In this document: positions 1 to 8,784 of the stretch, piece by piece
How positions within the stretch are numbered: position 1 is the first letter of the stretch
How the letters are laid out: each line of letters begins with the position of its first letter
NCBI GenBank assembly: GCA_024644235.1
Contig: JAHELJ010000002.1
Coordinates: 82,006 to 146,005 of the forward strand
Reading direction: 5' to 3'
Length of the DNA: 64,000 nt
Source of the DNA: Lewinellaceae bacterium
GTDB taxonomy: Bacteria > Bacteroidota > Bacteroidia > Chitinophagales > Saprospiraceae
Position numbers and translations under genes: made by a program
The notes under the pieces: model-generated
What the model was told of the DNA's origin: nothing
What the model saw: only the letters and a program-made list of their open reading frames with translations
The model's database searches: none

Positions 1-339
1 TCAAGATTGACTCCGCAGGGAGAATTTCAACCCTTGTTTCTCGTCAATCTCGGACTCCGGCAAGATTTCTGGAAAAAAAGAGCTTCCTTATTATTTACAG
101 TCTCAGATGTTTTTGCTTCGTTAGAATTTGAAAGCCAAATTGATAATCCAAACCTCTTCTGGAACACGGAGTATGCTCGTAATAATCAAATATTTCATAT
201 AGGTTTTTCTTATAGATTTGGAGAATCTTTTAATTACCGCCAAAAAGGAGAGAAGATCAATTATGAGGACGAGATAGAACATCCTGATTCAGAAAAACCG
301 GAAGAGGAAGAAGAGGAAGAAGAGGAAGAGGGTGGCTAG
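1..339 (+). CDS. TonB-dependent receptor, C-terminal end (cut by window start)
   Basis: Only the last 112 codons are visible; the frame is open through base 1, so the gene begins upstream. The segment matches the C-terminus of the complete receptor at 1435-3969: both have LTPQG, then FLVNLG(L/F)RQ, then a strand with TVSDVF or TISDLF, and both end with an amphipathic barrel strand (IFHIGFSYRFG here, IFQFGFNYQFG there). This is the closing part of an outer-membrane beta-barrel of the TonB-dependent receptor type. After the last strand comes a tail rich in acid residues ending in ten glutamates and GG, which would lie at the periplasmic side. The GAA/GAG run is a simple-sequence tract prone to slippage. 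The substrate cannot be told from this piece. Confidence 0.8.
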   Translation, partial: SRLTPQGEFQPLFLVNLGLRQDFWKKRASLLFTVSDVFASLEFESQIDNPNLFWNTEYARNNQIFHIGFSYRFGESFNYRQKGEKINYEDEIEHPDSEKPEEEEEEEEEEGG

Positions 340-380
340 TGAAAAAAGAAATTTGCTCAACAATTAAACAATAATAGACA

Positions 381-1262
381 ATGAAATTTATGAGAAATAC
401 GTCTCGTCTGCTTGTATTAGGAGTCTTGTCATCCATACTCTTGGCCACAAATTCATCAATGGCTCAAGACGAAGATGCCAACGAGTACGAATCGTTTGAT
501 CACAGCAATTTTGATGAGAATTCACACATCATCAATAATGAATGGATGCCCTTAAAACCGGGAACCAGATTTGTTTATGCTGGAACAACCATGGAAGATG
601 ATGAGGAGGGACCATTTCCTCACCGCGTGATCATCAATGTGACAGATCTAACTAAAGTGATTGATGGCGTAAAGGCCTTGGTTACTTATGATCTTGATTA
701 CAGTGCCGGTCAACTCGTAGAAGCTGAGCTTGCATTCTATGCCCAAGATAAAGATGGCAATGTGTGGAGGATGGGAGAACATCCAGTTGAATATGAGGAT
801 GGCGAATTGGCAGATGCCCCTTGCTGGTTTGCCGGAATCGAAGATGCAAAAGCAGGAATATCCATGCTGGCAGATCCCTGGGTTGGAACTCCCAGCTATT
901 CGCAGGGATGGGCCCCGAAAGTAGATTTTACCGATAGAGGCCAGGTGCATGAAATGGGAGTCGAAGCTTGTGTCCCCTATGATTGTTTTGATGATGTGCT
1001 AGTTATTTCCGAAACGAGCCTCGATGAACCAGGAGCCTTCCAGTTGAAATATTGGGCTCAGGGAGTTGGCAACATTCAGGTAGGGTTTAAAGGAGATGAT
1101 CCTAACCAGGAATTACTAGAATTGGTTGATGTCTTGGAACTCGGTCAAGATGCTTTGGCTGATCTCAGAAACCAGGCTATTGAAATGGAGAAAGAAGCTT
1201 ACGAACATAGAAGAACAAGAAGGGTTTATGGACAGACCCCACCTTGCGAACCATTACGTTAG
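381..1262 (+). CDS. Secreted protein of unknown function, paralogue of the 3990-4700 product
   Basis: 293 aa starting at ATG 381 with a clear signal peptide (MKFMRNTSRLLVLGVLSSIL, probable cleavage after SSMA before QDED). The mature part begins with an acidic stretch. It shares a pattern with the product of 3990-4700: a PG-(T/Y)-x-(F/I) opening, a 'V-I-D/N-G-V/I' strand, a central 'W-x-AG...A-x-AG...M...P-x-VG...Y' block and a late 'Y-A-x-x-VG-x-I' strand. Both genes lie beside TonB-dependent receptors, so a periplasmic or surface role linked to receptor function is a reasonable inference, but no biochemical function is recognised. It ends in a basic, proline-containing tail with a single late Cys. 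It starts 41 bp after the partial receptor and may be co-transcribed with it. Confidence 0.7.
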   Translation: MKFMRNTSRLLVLGVLSSILLATNSSMAQDEDANEYESFDHSNFDENSHIINNEWMPLKPGTRFVYAGTTMEDDEEGPFPHRVIINVTDLTKVIDGVKALVTYDLDYSAGQLVEAELAFYAQDKDGNVWRMGEHPVEYEDGELADAPCWFAGIEDAKAGISMLADPWVGTPSYSQGWAPKVDFTDRGQVHEMGVEACVPYDCFDDVLVISETSLDEPGAFQLKYWAQGVGNIQVGFKGDDPNQELLELVDVLELGQDALADLRNQAIEMEKEAYEHRRTRRVYGQTPPCEPLR

Positions 1263-1434
1263 AAGACTTTATTTGGCCAAGGTAAGGCTAACCTATATTA
1301 AACTTAGATTTTGCAGTAAATAGCAGTCAAAGATATCTGTAATGGGTGCGGATGAAGTTGGGGAGTCCCGCTATTCAGAGAGATCCATGTGTTCAAGCAC
1401 TCTTGATTTGTCCATGTAGGGCCAATCGCCATAT

Positions 1435-3969
1435 TTGGAAAATGATCTTGATAGACTTGATTCATTTGACAAGATTTCTTACGATGACTCCCCAGCTCGC
1501 TTTTACTCCAATTTGCAACCTCAAAAACCCGGAAGTTTGAGTAAACTGACAATCTTTTTTTCTTCAGCGAGATCAAAGACATTGGTCACTACTCTACTTA
1601 TTCTCATCCAGGCTCATGTTCTTGTTTCGCAGGACTTGTTGGCAAGCTCTGTACATGGAAGAATTCTCGAGAGCCTGTCTAGCGAGTCAATGCAGTTCGT
1701 AAATGTAGTCCTTAGGAATGCATCGAATGACAGTCTAATTGCAGGCACAGTAACAGATGAGAATGGATTATTTGAATTTGTAACGATCCCAATTGGTGAT
1801 TACTTGATTGAAGTGAGTTACGTCGGTTTTGAGACGTTCAGAACTGCAAACTTTTCCATCACGCGGCTTGAGCAAAAGGTCGACCTGGGTCTAATCAGCA
1901 TAAGGTTACATGATGCTGTATTAGATCCTGTGGAAGTCACCGCTCAAGCAAGTACATTTAATTTCTCGGTTGATAGAAAAATCTATAATGTAGAGAAAGA
2001 CGTAATGAGTCAAACAGGATCAATTGCCGACGTTCTGCAAAACATCCCTTCGATTTCAGTGGAAGCCGATGGACAAATCTTGTTGAGAGGCACCTCGAAT
2101 TTCAACATATTGATAAATGGCCGAGCTTCACAATTGCTTCGTCGCAATGCCTCTCAGACCTTACAACAGATGCCTGCACATCAATTGGAAAGAATTGAGG
2201 TGATTACTAATCCCTCAGCGGAGTTCAGACCAGACGGTGCCGGTGGAATTATTAATCTTGTAATAAAAAAAGACGTCAGGAGAGGATTTCATGGATCATT
2301 GCTAGCAAATGCAGGCAACCTGAAAAGATATAATGCAGGAACATTATTAAACTATGGTACCGGTAAAGTTGGTCTTTCTGGTCGCTATGCTATTAAACAT
2401 GCAAATTCGCCAAGGCAGGATTTTGATACCAGAATTCAAAGGGGTCCAGTGGGAGAAGTCATTAGTGAATATGAATTCATGTCATCCAGACGGAGAGATG
2501 CCCTATCTCATCTAATGGGTTTTGGGTTCAATATTGAATTTGACGAAAACACCTCTCTTGAATTTGGTGGTGAGTATTTTACCTCTAAGGAGTCATCATT
2601 GTACAGAGCAGATTGGACGACTAGAACTGAACTACTACAGACAAACCACAGCGAGCGAATGCTTGACGAAACTGAAAAGGAGTACGAATTCTCTATTTCT
2701 TTTGAAAAAGAATTTGATAATGAACAAAAGCTCACTCTCGATATCACGAATTCAGGATACGATGAATCTGAAGACAACCTATATGATGAAACAAAATTGA
2801 CACCTTCTCTCGATAACACAATTTCCCGTAATCTAATCGAGAAGAGTGGTCCTCTAGCAGAAGTTGCTCTGGAATATTCCTATGCAGTGGAGGACTCTGA
2901 AATAAAATCGGGATATCTGGGGGAATTTTTAAAAGACAAGATTCACTTCCTGGGAGAAAATTTTTCCTCTTCCCAAGATATTTGGTACGAAGATCTATCA
3001 AGGACAAGCCAATTTAAATTCTCTCAAACGGTTCATGCTTTCTATTCTACCCTAAAAAAGAACTTTGGTTCCTTTGATGTGTCACCTGGAGTACGGATTG
3101 AACAGGCCTTTATCACTTCAGAACTACCGGAAAGGAATGTGAAGATTATCAATAAGTACTTTAAGGTCTTTCCGAGTTTACACCTTGGATTTGAAATTAG
3201 AGAAGATCGCGAATTGCGGCTTAACTATAGTAAAAGAATAAACCGTCCGGATTCTGATGAACACAATCCATTTGCCGAGTACGATGATCCTCGCAGCAGG
3301 GAAGTTGGAAATCCAGAATTAAGGCCAGAAAACATACATTCAATTGAGCTGGGATACGATCACCAGGATAAGAGATTCACTATCATTCCAAGCATTTACT
3401 ATCGCTATACCTATGATGCTTTCACCGAAATTGAAGAGATTGTAGAAGACAGTGTCCTTCAGAGTCGATACGTTAATCTTGATAATGAAAAGGCCGGCGG
3501 ATTAGAGTTGATTCTTGTAGCATATCCGAGCGACGATCTTGATCTAAACCTGAGTACGAATATTTATTATAATGAAATCGATGGAACCAATTTGGGGTTT
3601 CCAAATAAAAAATCGGCAGTAATCTGGGAATCAAAACTCGCATCCAGCTATTTCCTAACCAGATCGACATTTGGTCAGATCAATATTGCCTATCGATCCT
3701 CACGATTAACTCCTCAAGGTAGACATCGACCTAGATTTCTGGTGAACCTTGGTTTTAGACAAAAATTGTGGAAAGGAAAAGCGGCACTCGTTTTGACAAT
3801 TTCTGATCTGTTCAAAACCTTGAAAAGAGAACGATACATTGATACCTCAGAGTTATACCGTAAAACGGTGCAGGAACGAAAAACTCAGATCTTTCAGTTT
3901 GGATTTAACTATCAATTTGGAAGAAATGATAAAACGAATCAGACCTTAGAGTATGAGGATAGTTTGTAG
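1435..3969 (+). CDS. TonB-dependent outer-membrane receptor with CarboxypepD_reg-like domain (outer membrane beta-barrel family)
   Basis: Up to 844 aa. After a hydrophobic signal-like segment (about residues 45-65) comes a carboxypeptidase-regulatory-like domain (VHGRILE...GTVTDENGLFEF...YLIEVSYVGF, about 74-135), then a plug domain (DVLQNIPSISVEADGQILLRG, then LERIEVITNPSAEF and GGIINLVIKK), then a long barrel with many alternating strands and a final aromatic strand IFQFGFNYQFG. Length and order fit the Bacteroidota outer-membrane beta-barrel protein group (PF14905-like barrel). Start is uncertain: an in-frame TAG at 1417 and the lack of any ATG before the signal segment leave TTG 1435 or TTG 1537. 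TTG 1537 would give an N-terminus closer to a normal signal peptide. Its C-terminus is paralogous to the partial receptor at 1-339. The imported substrate is unknown. Confidence 0.85.
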   Translation: MENDLDRLDSFDKISYDDSPARFYSNLQPQKPGSLSKLTIFFSSARSKTLVTTLLILIQAHVLVSQDLLASSVHGRILESLSSESMQFVNVVLRNASNDSLIAGTVTDENGLFEFVTIPIGDYLIEVSYVGFETFRTANFSITRLEQKVDLGLISIRLHDAVLDPVEVTAQASTFNFSVDRKIYNVEKDVMSQTGSIADVLQNIPSISVEADGQILLRGTSNFNILINGRASQLLRRNASQTLQQMPAHQLERIEVITNPSAEFRPDGAGGIINLVIKKDVRRGFHGSLLANAGNLKRYNAGTLLNYGTGKVGLSGRYAIKHANSPRQDFDTRIQRGPVGEVISEYEFMSSRRRDALSHLMGFGFNIEFDENTSLEFGGEYFTSKESSLYRADWTTRTELLQTNHSERMLDETEKEYEFSISFEKEFDNEQKLTLDITNSGYDESEDNLYDETKLTPSLDNTISRNLIEKSGPLAEVALEYSYAVEDSEIKSGYLGEFLKDKIHFLGENFSSSQDIWYEDLSRTSQFKFSQTVHAFYSTLKKNFGSFDVSPGVRIEQAFITSELPERNVKIINKYFKVFPSLHLGFEIREDRELRLNYSKRINRPDSDEHNPFAEYDDPRSREVGNPELRPENIHSIELGYDHQDKRFTIIPSIYYRYTYDAFTEIEEIVEDSVLQSRYVNLDNEKAGGLELILVAYPSDDLDLNLSTNIYYNEIDGTNLGFPNKKSAVIWESKLASSYFLTRSTFGQINIAYRSSRLTPQGRHRPRFLVNLGFRQKLWKGKAALVLTISDLFKTLKRERYIDTSELYRKTVQERKTQIFQFGFNYQFGRNDKTNQTLEYEDSL

Positions 3970-3989
3970 GGCTTGAGCTCATCGAATAA

Positions 3990-4700
3990 TTATTTATTGA
4001 CAAATCCGTAAGAGGTTAAAAGGAGTTTTTCATCTTGAATCAAACCAACATTCGGCGCATAAGTCTTAAATTCGAATTCGATCAGATTTAAGGCAGATCC
4101 TTCTTTGGTCAGAAGACACTTAGTAAATAGCCCCGCCGGAGTTTCCAGCTCATCATCCAGTTTGATTATTTGACATCGATCCATCGCAATGCCTGGAGCT
4201 TGCTCTTGATAGTACTTCATTCCCACCAGAGGTGATCCCGGCATGATGAGTCCTGCTTCGGCTCCGTTGGTGCCTGCAAGCCAAGCTCCATCATTGCTGA
4301 CAATCTTACTTCCTCTGTACATATCGACATCTTCGCCGAAATAGAATACATCTTTCGTCTTGGTGTCTATTGCAAAGAAATTTCTTGAAATCTCACTTAG
4401 TTCCCCCCTTGTCCATTCACGTTCTTCCAGGACTCTGGTAGTAATCCCATTAATAATTTTTGTTTCATCCAGAACCGTTATTTCAACCTTGCCAGCAGTT
4501 CCTTCTAATACAATCTGATACCCGGGTTCGAGGATGAAATATTGATTCCTTCCGGTCGAAGAAAGATCTCGAGATGTTAGATCAAACTGTGACTGCCAAT
4601 TAGATTGATGTTGAAACTTTACTCCGTCAGAGATGCAGGAAAACATAAATGCTGACAGGAGCATCGTAAGTGAAAAATTGATAAAATTGAAAGGGAACAT
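3990..4700 (-). CDS. Exported (possibly lipoprotein) protein, paralogue of the 381-1262 product
   Basis: 236 aa with an N-terminal hydrophobic segment ending MFSC at about residue 22, a weak lipobox, so it may be a lipoprotein or simply secreted. The body repeats the pattern of the 381-1262 product: an LEPGYQI opening, VLDETKIINGITTRVLEERE, NFFAIDTKTKDVFYFGEDV, GAWLAGTNGAEAGLIMPG, SPLVGMKYYQEQAPGIAMD, and a late YAPNVGLIQDE strand. Proteins of this pattern are known to me only as conserved hypotheticals. It converges on the receptor gene (20 bp between stops), so this member is transcribed on its own. The pairing of two such proteins with two receptors is the main clue to role. Confidence 0.65.
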   Translation of the reverse strand: MFPFNFINFSLTMLLSAFMFSCISDGVKFQHQSNWQSQFDLTSRDLSSTGRNQYFILEPGYQIVLEGTAGKVEITVLDETKIINGITTRVLEEREWTRGELSEISRNFFAIDTKTKDVFYFGEDVDMYRGSKIVSNDGAWLAGTNGAEAGLIMPGSPLVGMKYYQEQAPGIAMDRCQIIKLDDELETPAGLFTKCLLTKEGSALNLIEFEFKTYAPNVGLIQDEKLLLTSYGFVNK

Positions 4701-5120
4701 TGATGATAAAATTCTAGATGAAAGAGGTTCCGGTGTACAATAGCCTCAAGATAATCATTAGAAATTACTGAATCCGGATCCAATCGAGAAATACCTGGAT
4801 TGCGTGAAGGTATTTGACAATATCAGAATATTTATTAACTTAATATCGCTATGAACGTACTTTGTGAATAGTAATTCCGACCTCGACCAAAATGAACACA
4901 CTATCTAGCCACATCTTGAGAACTATTTTTCTTTACTCGTCACCCATTCAGATCTCCTTCCCGTTATGAATTCAACTTAACCTTCTAGGCCCTTTTTGCA
5001 TTCGTCTTAGAACTCGGTGACCGAGGGCTGTCACTAATCATTGGTTTTGGTATTTAATTAGTTGGTGGTACTACCACATACTGGGTAGTTATTGCCACTC
5101 TTATCGATAATCTGCAAATT
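4701..5120. other. Intergenic region between divergent genes, upstream of RND operon
   Basis: 420 bp separating the start of the minus-strand exported protein from the RND permease. I find no convincing reading frame longer than a few dozen codons and no structural RNA. It is moderately A+T-rich and should carry both promoters. The only distinct element is the small palindrome at 5065-5077, listed separately. Confidence 0.5.
5065..5077. promoter_or_regulatory. Palindrome GTGGTA-C-TACCAC, operator candidate
   Basis: A perfect 6+1+6 palindrome sits 43 bp before the ATG of the first RND permease, a usual place for a repressor or activator site. Efflux operons are often controlled by such local operators, but no regulator gene is adjacent here, so this is only a candidate. 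Confidence 0.3.
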
Positions 5121-8100
5121 ATGAAAGGTGTTATTATCTCCAGCATGCAAATACGTGTAGTTATTGTTTGTCTAGCTGCACTCTTAATCATATTTGGGAT
5201 CGTACAACTTAAGGAGATGCCGATTGGAGTTTTTCCAGAGTTTGCACCAGTTTATGTAGAGGTACAGACTGAGGCACTAGGTTTGTCTGCTGAAGAGGTA
5301 GAAGAAATACTGACCGTCGCCCTGGAGCAAGACCTATTCAATGGAATCGCCTACTTGGATGAGATCTGGTCTGAATCCATGCCAGGACTTTCACGAGTTG
5401 TTTGTGTATTTGAACCTGGGACGGACCCTATGATTGCCAGACAGGTAGTGGCGGAACGTCTGACACAAGCTCACGCGTTGCCCAATGTATCTAAACCTCC
5501 GATCATGCTCCAACCTTATTCATCGACGGGTCGAGTTATGAAAGTTGCGTTAACTCCTGCTTCCCAAAACATGTCCCTGATTGACCTGTCAGTTTTAGCC
5601 CGTTGGACTATTCAACCCTACTTAATGGGTGTTCATGGCGTTGCCAATGTGTCGATTTGGGGTCAGCGTAAGAGACAGCTTCAGGTTCAGGTAGATCCGG
5701 AAGTTTTGCATGCCAATGGAGTTACCTTGCAGGATATCATTAAGACAACTGGGGAAGCTCTCTGGGTGTCGCCATTGACTTATCTCAACTCATCTACTCC
5801 CGGAACGGGTGGTTTTTTCGATACGCCAAATCAAAGGCTGGGAGTAAGGCATGTATTACCAATCTCTTCCCCCGATGAATTGGCTCAGGTGCCGGTGTAC
5901 GGCAAAGACCTGGAATTGGTTTTGGGTGATGTTTCTACCGTTGTTGAGAACCATCAGCCCTTAATCGGTGATGCCATTATCAATGGAAATCAAGGATTGC
6001 TGCTCGTAGTAGAAAAATTTCCCTGGGCCAGTACCATCGATGTTGCGGAAGCGGTAGAAGATGCGATGGAGAATCTAGGCCCTGGTTTGACGGGTGTTTC
6101 CATTGACACGGAGATCTATCAACCCGCCCGATATCTCGAAGCATCTTTTAACAATCTTCAGATTGGCCTGGCTATCGGACTGAGTTTGGCATTGATTGCA
6201 TTGATATTTTTCTTTTACACCTGGAAGGCTGCTTTGGTCAGCTTTTTTGCCATTACATTTTCCTTAATCGCAGGACTATCGATAATTTACCTCAGTGGCG
6301 CCATAGTGGATATGATGATTATAGCCGGTCTTGTGGCTGCTCTCCTTATAATCATTGATGATGCCATCACCACAGTAGACAACATACGACACAAGTTAGG
6401 TAGTAGTGAAGCCACGAAGAGTGATCGATCTACTGCCTCGTTGGTACTGGAGGCCGTCACAGAAGTCAGAAGTCCTCTTTTGTTTGCTAGTGGCATTCTG
6501 GTTTTGGCTTTATTGCCTTTTATTTTTATCAGAGGCATTGCCGGTGAGTTCTTACAACCGCTAGCCATTACTTTCTTGCTGGCAATCTTGATATCAATAG
6601 TCACCGCAGTGGTTGTCGTACCCGCATTATCTGTGCTGTTGCTACGTCGATCAGAATCACCTTATCGATCGACCTCAATGGCTACCACACTGCAAAATGC
6701 GCTTTCCAAGTCGGCCAGGCAATTCAATAATAAACCAACTCCTGCCCTTTTCTTGTTCGGTGGCGGAGCTTTACTGGTTATCGTGTTGCTATTTCTTGTT
6801 GATGCAGGCCCGAGGCTTCCGATACCGAAAGAACGGGATTTCGTGGTTGAATGGGAGGGTGCTTACGGAACTTCTCATGAAGAAATGGTGAGGGTGACAA
6901 ATGAAGCCATGAACGATCTTCGTACGGTGCCTGGCATAGACAAAGTCGTTGCTCACCTAGGCAGGGCAGTTCTGTCTGACAAAGTAAATAACATACACTA
7001 TGGTGAGATTTGGATTAGCATGGATGATGATGTGGATTATGATGAAACCATCTCAACCTTGCAACAGGTTTTGGATGGCTATTCCAATATAGATAGCCGC
7101 ATTACCACCTATCGCCAACAAGTTGTCAACAGATCGCTTACCGGAATTGATCACATGCATGCTGTTCGGGTATATGGAGAAAATTTTGAAATACTGAAAG
7201 CTAAGACCGAGGAAGTACGCAATGTGATCGGTGGACTTGCAGGAATTGAGGATGCCAAAGTCGATATACCACCGATGGAACCGACAATCGAAATCGAAGT
7301 CGATCTTGAGAAAGCCCGGAGATATGGACTGAAACCTGGAGATGTGAGAAGAACTGCTGCCACGCTCCTGGCGGGAATTGAAGTAGGAAGCTTATTCGAA
7401 GGTCAAAAAGTATTTGATGTAGTGGTTTGGGGCATTCCAGAAGTTCGAAGTAGTATAAGCAGTGTTGAAAATCTCCTAATCGATGCTCCGGACGGCAGTT
7501 TGGTACGAATCTCGGATGTGGCAACAATCAGAGAGAATCCTAATCCAGCCGTAATCAAGAGGGAAAAGGTCAGTCAATACATCGATATTACTTTTGCTAC
7601 AGGTAAGCATAAGATCCAGGATCTCCGCGACGACATCAATCTGGCTCTGAGTGAAATCAACTTTCCTCTTGAATATCATGCAGAACTCGTTGGTGAATTT
7701 GCAGAAATAGAAGAAGCCGAGAGCCAAGCACTTGGCATTCTTATAGCCGCAATTATCGGCATCTTCCTCTTGTTACAGGCTGCACTCTGGAGCTGGAGGC
7801 TCGCTCTAGCAGTCTTTCCCGCTTTATTGGTTTCAACCTCTGGTGGATTACTGGTCGCCTTAATTACTGGAGGAAATCTTTCTCTTGGCGAATTGGTGGG
7901 ACTGATAGCCATCTTTGGATTAGCCTCTTACCAGGGCATCCTTCTGATCAAGAGTTTTCGCGATTTGCAAGTGAAAGAAGGAAACTCCTTTGATAAAGAG
8001 GCTTTGAATCGAGGACTGGAAGCTCGCATTCCAGCCATCGTTGCTAGCAGTATCACCCTAATGGTCGCATTTCTTCCCTTTATATTCTTTGGTAACTCTC

Positions 8101-8279
8101 CAGGAATGGAACTCTTGCATCCCATGTCTTTGGTAGTCATCGGAGGACTGATCACGAGTTTAATCGTAAATCTCTATGTACTTCCTTCGTTGTACTACCG
8201 CTTTGGGAGGATCCCAGAGAAAACCATTGGGGAGGAACAATCCATTATTGACTTGGAGGTGGCTCCAGCAATTATCTGA
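5121..8279 (+). CDS. RND efflux permease, CusA/CzcA-like branch (first of two)
   Basis: 1052 aa, full length for an RND inner-membrane permease (ACR_tran family). TM1 is at about residues 10-30, followed by the family motif EMPIGVFPEFAP; the porter domain contains RVVAERL-like and VLPISSPDEL segments. The TM4 region has the paired acids (IIIDDAITTVDN) used for proton coupling. The second half has LPIPKERDF at the loop after TM7 and closing helices ending LPSLYYRFG. It is clearly paralogous to the permease at 8785-11919. Odd points: one extra residue in VALEQDLFNGI compared with [10 protein letters not shown], and the TM10 motif reads ASYQGILLI where the partner has AARNGILMI, so the polar R-N pair is lost. 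This could be a structural partner in a mixed trimer. Substrate is not determinable. Confidence 0.9.
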   Translation: MKGVIISSMQIRVVIVCLAALLIIFGIVQLKEMPIGVFPEFAPVYVEVQTEALGLSAEEVEEILTVALEQDLFNGIAYLDEIWSESMPGLSRVVCVFEPGTDPMIARQVVAERLTQAHALPNVSKPPIMLQPYSSTGRVMKVALTPASQNMSLIDLSVLARWTIQPYLMGVHGVANVSIWGQRKRQLQVQVDPEVLHANGVTLQDIIKTTGEALWVSPLTYLNSSTPGTGGFFDTPNQRLGVRHVLPISSPDELAQVPVYGKDLELVLGDVSTVVENHQPLIGDAIINGNQGLLLVVEKFPWASTIDVAEAVEDAMENLGPGLTGVSIDTEIYQPARYLEASFNNLQIGLAIGLSLALIALIFFFYTWKAALVSFFAITFSLIAGLSIIYLSGAIVDMMIIAGLVAALLIIIDDAITTVDNIRHKLGSSEATKSDRSTASLVLEAVTEVRSPLLFASGILVLALLPFIFIRGIAGEFLQPLAITFLLAILISIVTAVVVVPALSVLLLRRSESPYRSTSMATTLQNALSKSARQFNNKPTPALFLFGGGALLVIVLLFLVDAGPRLPIPKERDFVVEWEGAYGTSHEEMVRVTNEAMNDLRTVPGIDKVVAHLGRAVLSDKVNNIHYGEIWISMDDDVDYDETISTLQQVLDGYSNIDSRITTYRQQVVNRSLTGIDHMHAVRVYGENFEILKAKTEEVRNVIGGLAGIEDAKVDIPPMEPTIEIEVDLEKARRYGLKPGDVRRTAATLLAGIEVGSLFEGQKVFDVVVWGIPEVRSSISSVENLLIDAPDGSLVRISDVATIRENPNPAVIKREKVSQYIDITFATGKHKIQDLRDDINLALSEINFPLEYHAELVGEFAEIEEAESQALGILIAAIIGIFLLLQAALWSWRLALAVFPALLVSTSGGLLVALITGGNLSLGELVGLIAIFGLASYQGILLIKSFRDLQVKEGNSFDKEALNRGLEARIPAIVASSITLMVAFLPFIFFGNSPGMELLHPMSLVVIGGLITSLIVNLYVLPSLYYRFGRIPEKTIGEEQSIIDLEVAPAII

Positions 8280-8320
8280 AAGAATGAAGTCTAAACATTT
8301 TCTTGAACAACTAAATCAAA

Positions 8321-8767
8321 ATGTCTATGTGTAGAATCTGTTCCCTAAGTTGGTTCATCCCGATGCTTGTGATCATTTCTTGCCAAGACGCAGCTGACAA
8401 TTATGTGAAAATTGAACCAGCGCACCTTGAGCACGTCGACGGAACCGACCTGCATGAATTAACCTTGACCGAGAAAGCAGTAGAAAGATTAGATATCAGA
8501 ACCTCAGAGGTAAACTTGGAATTGATTGAACATAGTGAAGCCAGGGAACGGTTGATTGTGCCCTACTCTTCAATCATCTACGATTCACATGGACATGTTT
8601 GGGTATATACCAACCCGGAACCTCTAACCTATGTTCGCCATGAAGTGAAAGTAGATTTTATTGAAGGGAACATAGCTGTTCTTCATGATGGACCACCAGT
8701 GGGTACGAAGGTGGTAACGGTTGGAGCAGCAGAGCTCTACGGAACCGAGTATGAAGTTGGACATTAG
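8321..8767 (+). CDS. Truncated RND periplasmic adaptor-like lipoprotein (no hairpin)
   Basis: 148 aa with a lipoprotein-like signal (LVIISC, Cys about residue 21). After it, LTEKAVERLDIRTSEV resembles the first strands of CusB/CzcB-type membrane fusion proteins. The chain then passes directly to VPYSSIIYDSHGHVWVY, RHEVKV and VVTVGAAELYGTEY, which match the barrel and membrane-proximal domains of the same family. The usual lipoyl domain and alpha-helical hairpin, which reach TolC, are absent, so the protein is about one third of normal adaptor length. There is no sign of frameshift or neighbouring adaptor fragments, so this appears to be the native size. It lies 41 bp after the first permease and 17 bp before the second, in the same operon. 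Confidence 0.75.
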   Translation: MSMCRICSLSWFIPMLVIISCQDAADNYVKIEPAHLEHVDGTDLHELTLTEKAVERLDIRTSEVNLELIEHSEARERLIVPYSSIIYDSHGHVWVYTNPEPLTYVRHEVKVDFIEGNIAVLHDGPPVGTKVVTVGAAELYGTEYEVGH

Positions 8768-8784
8768 ATTCAAAAAATGAATAT

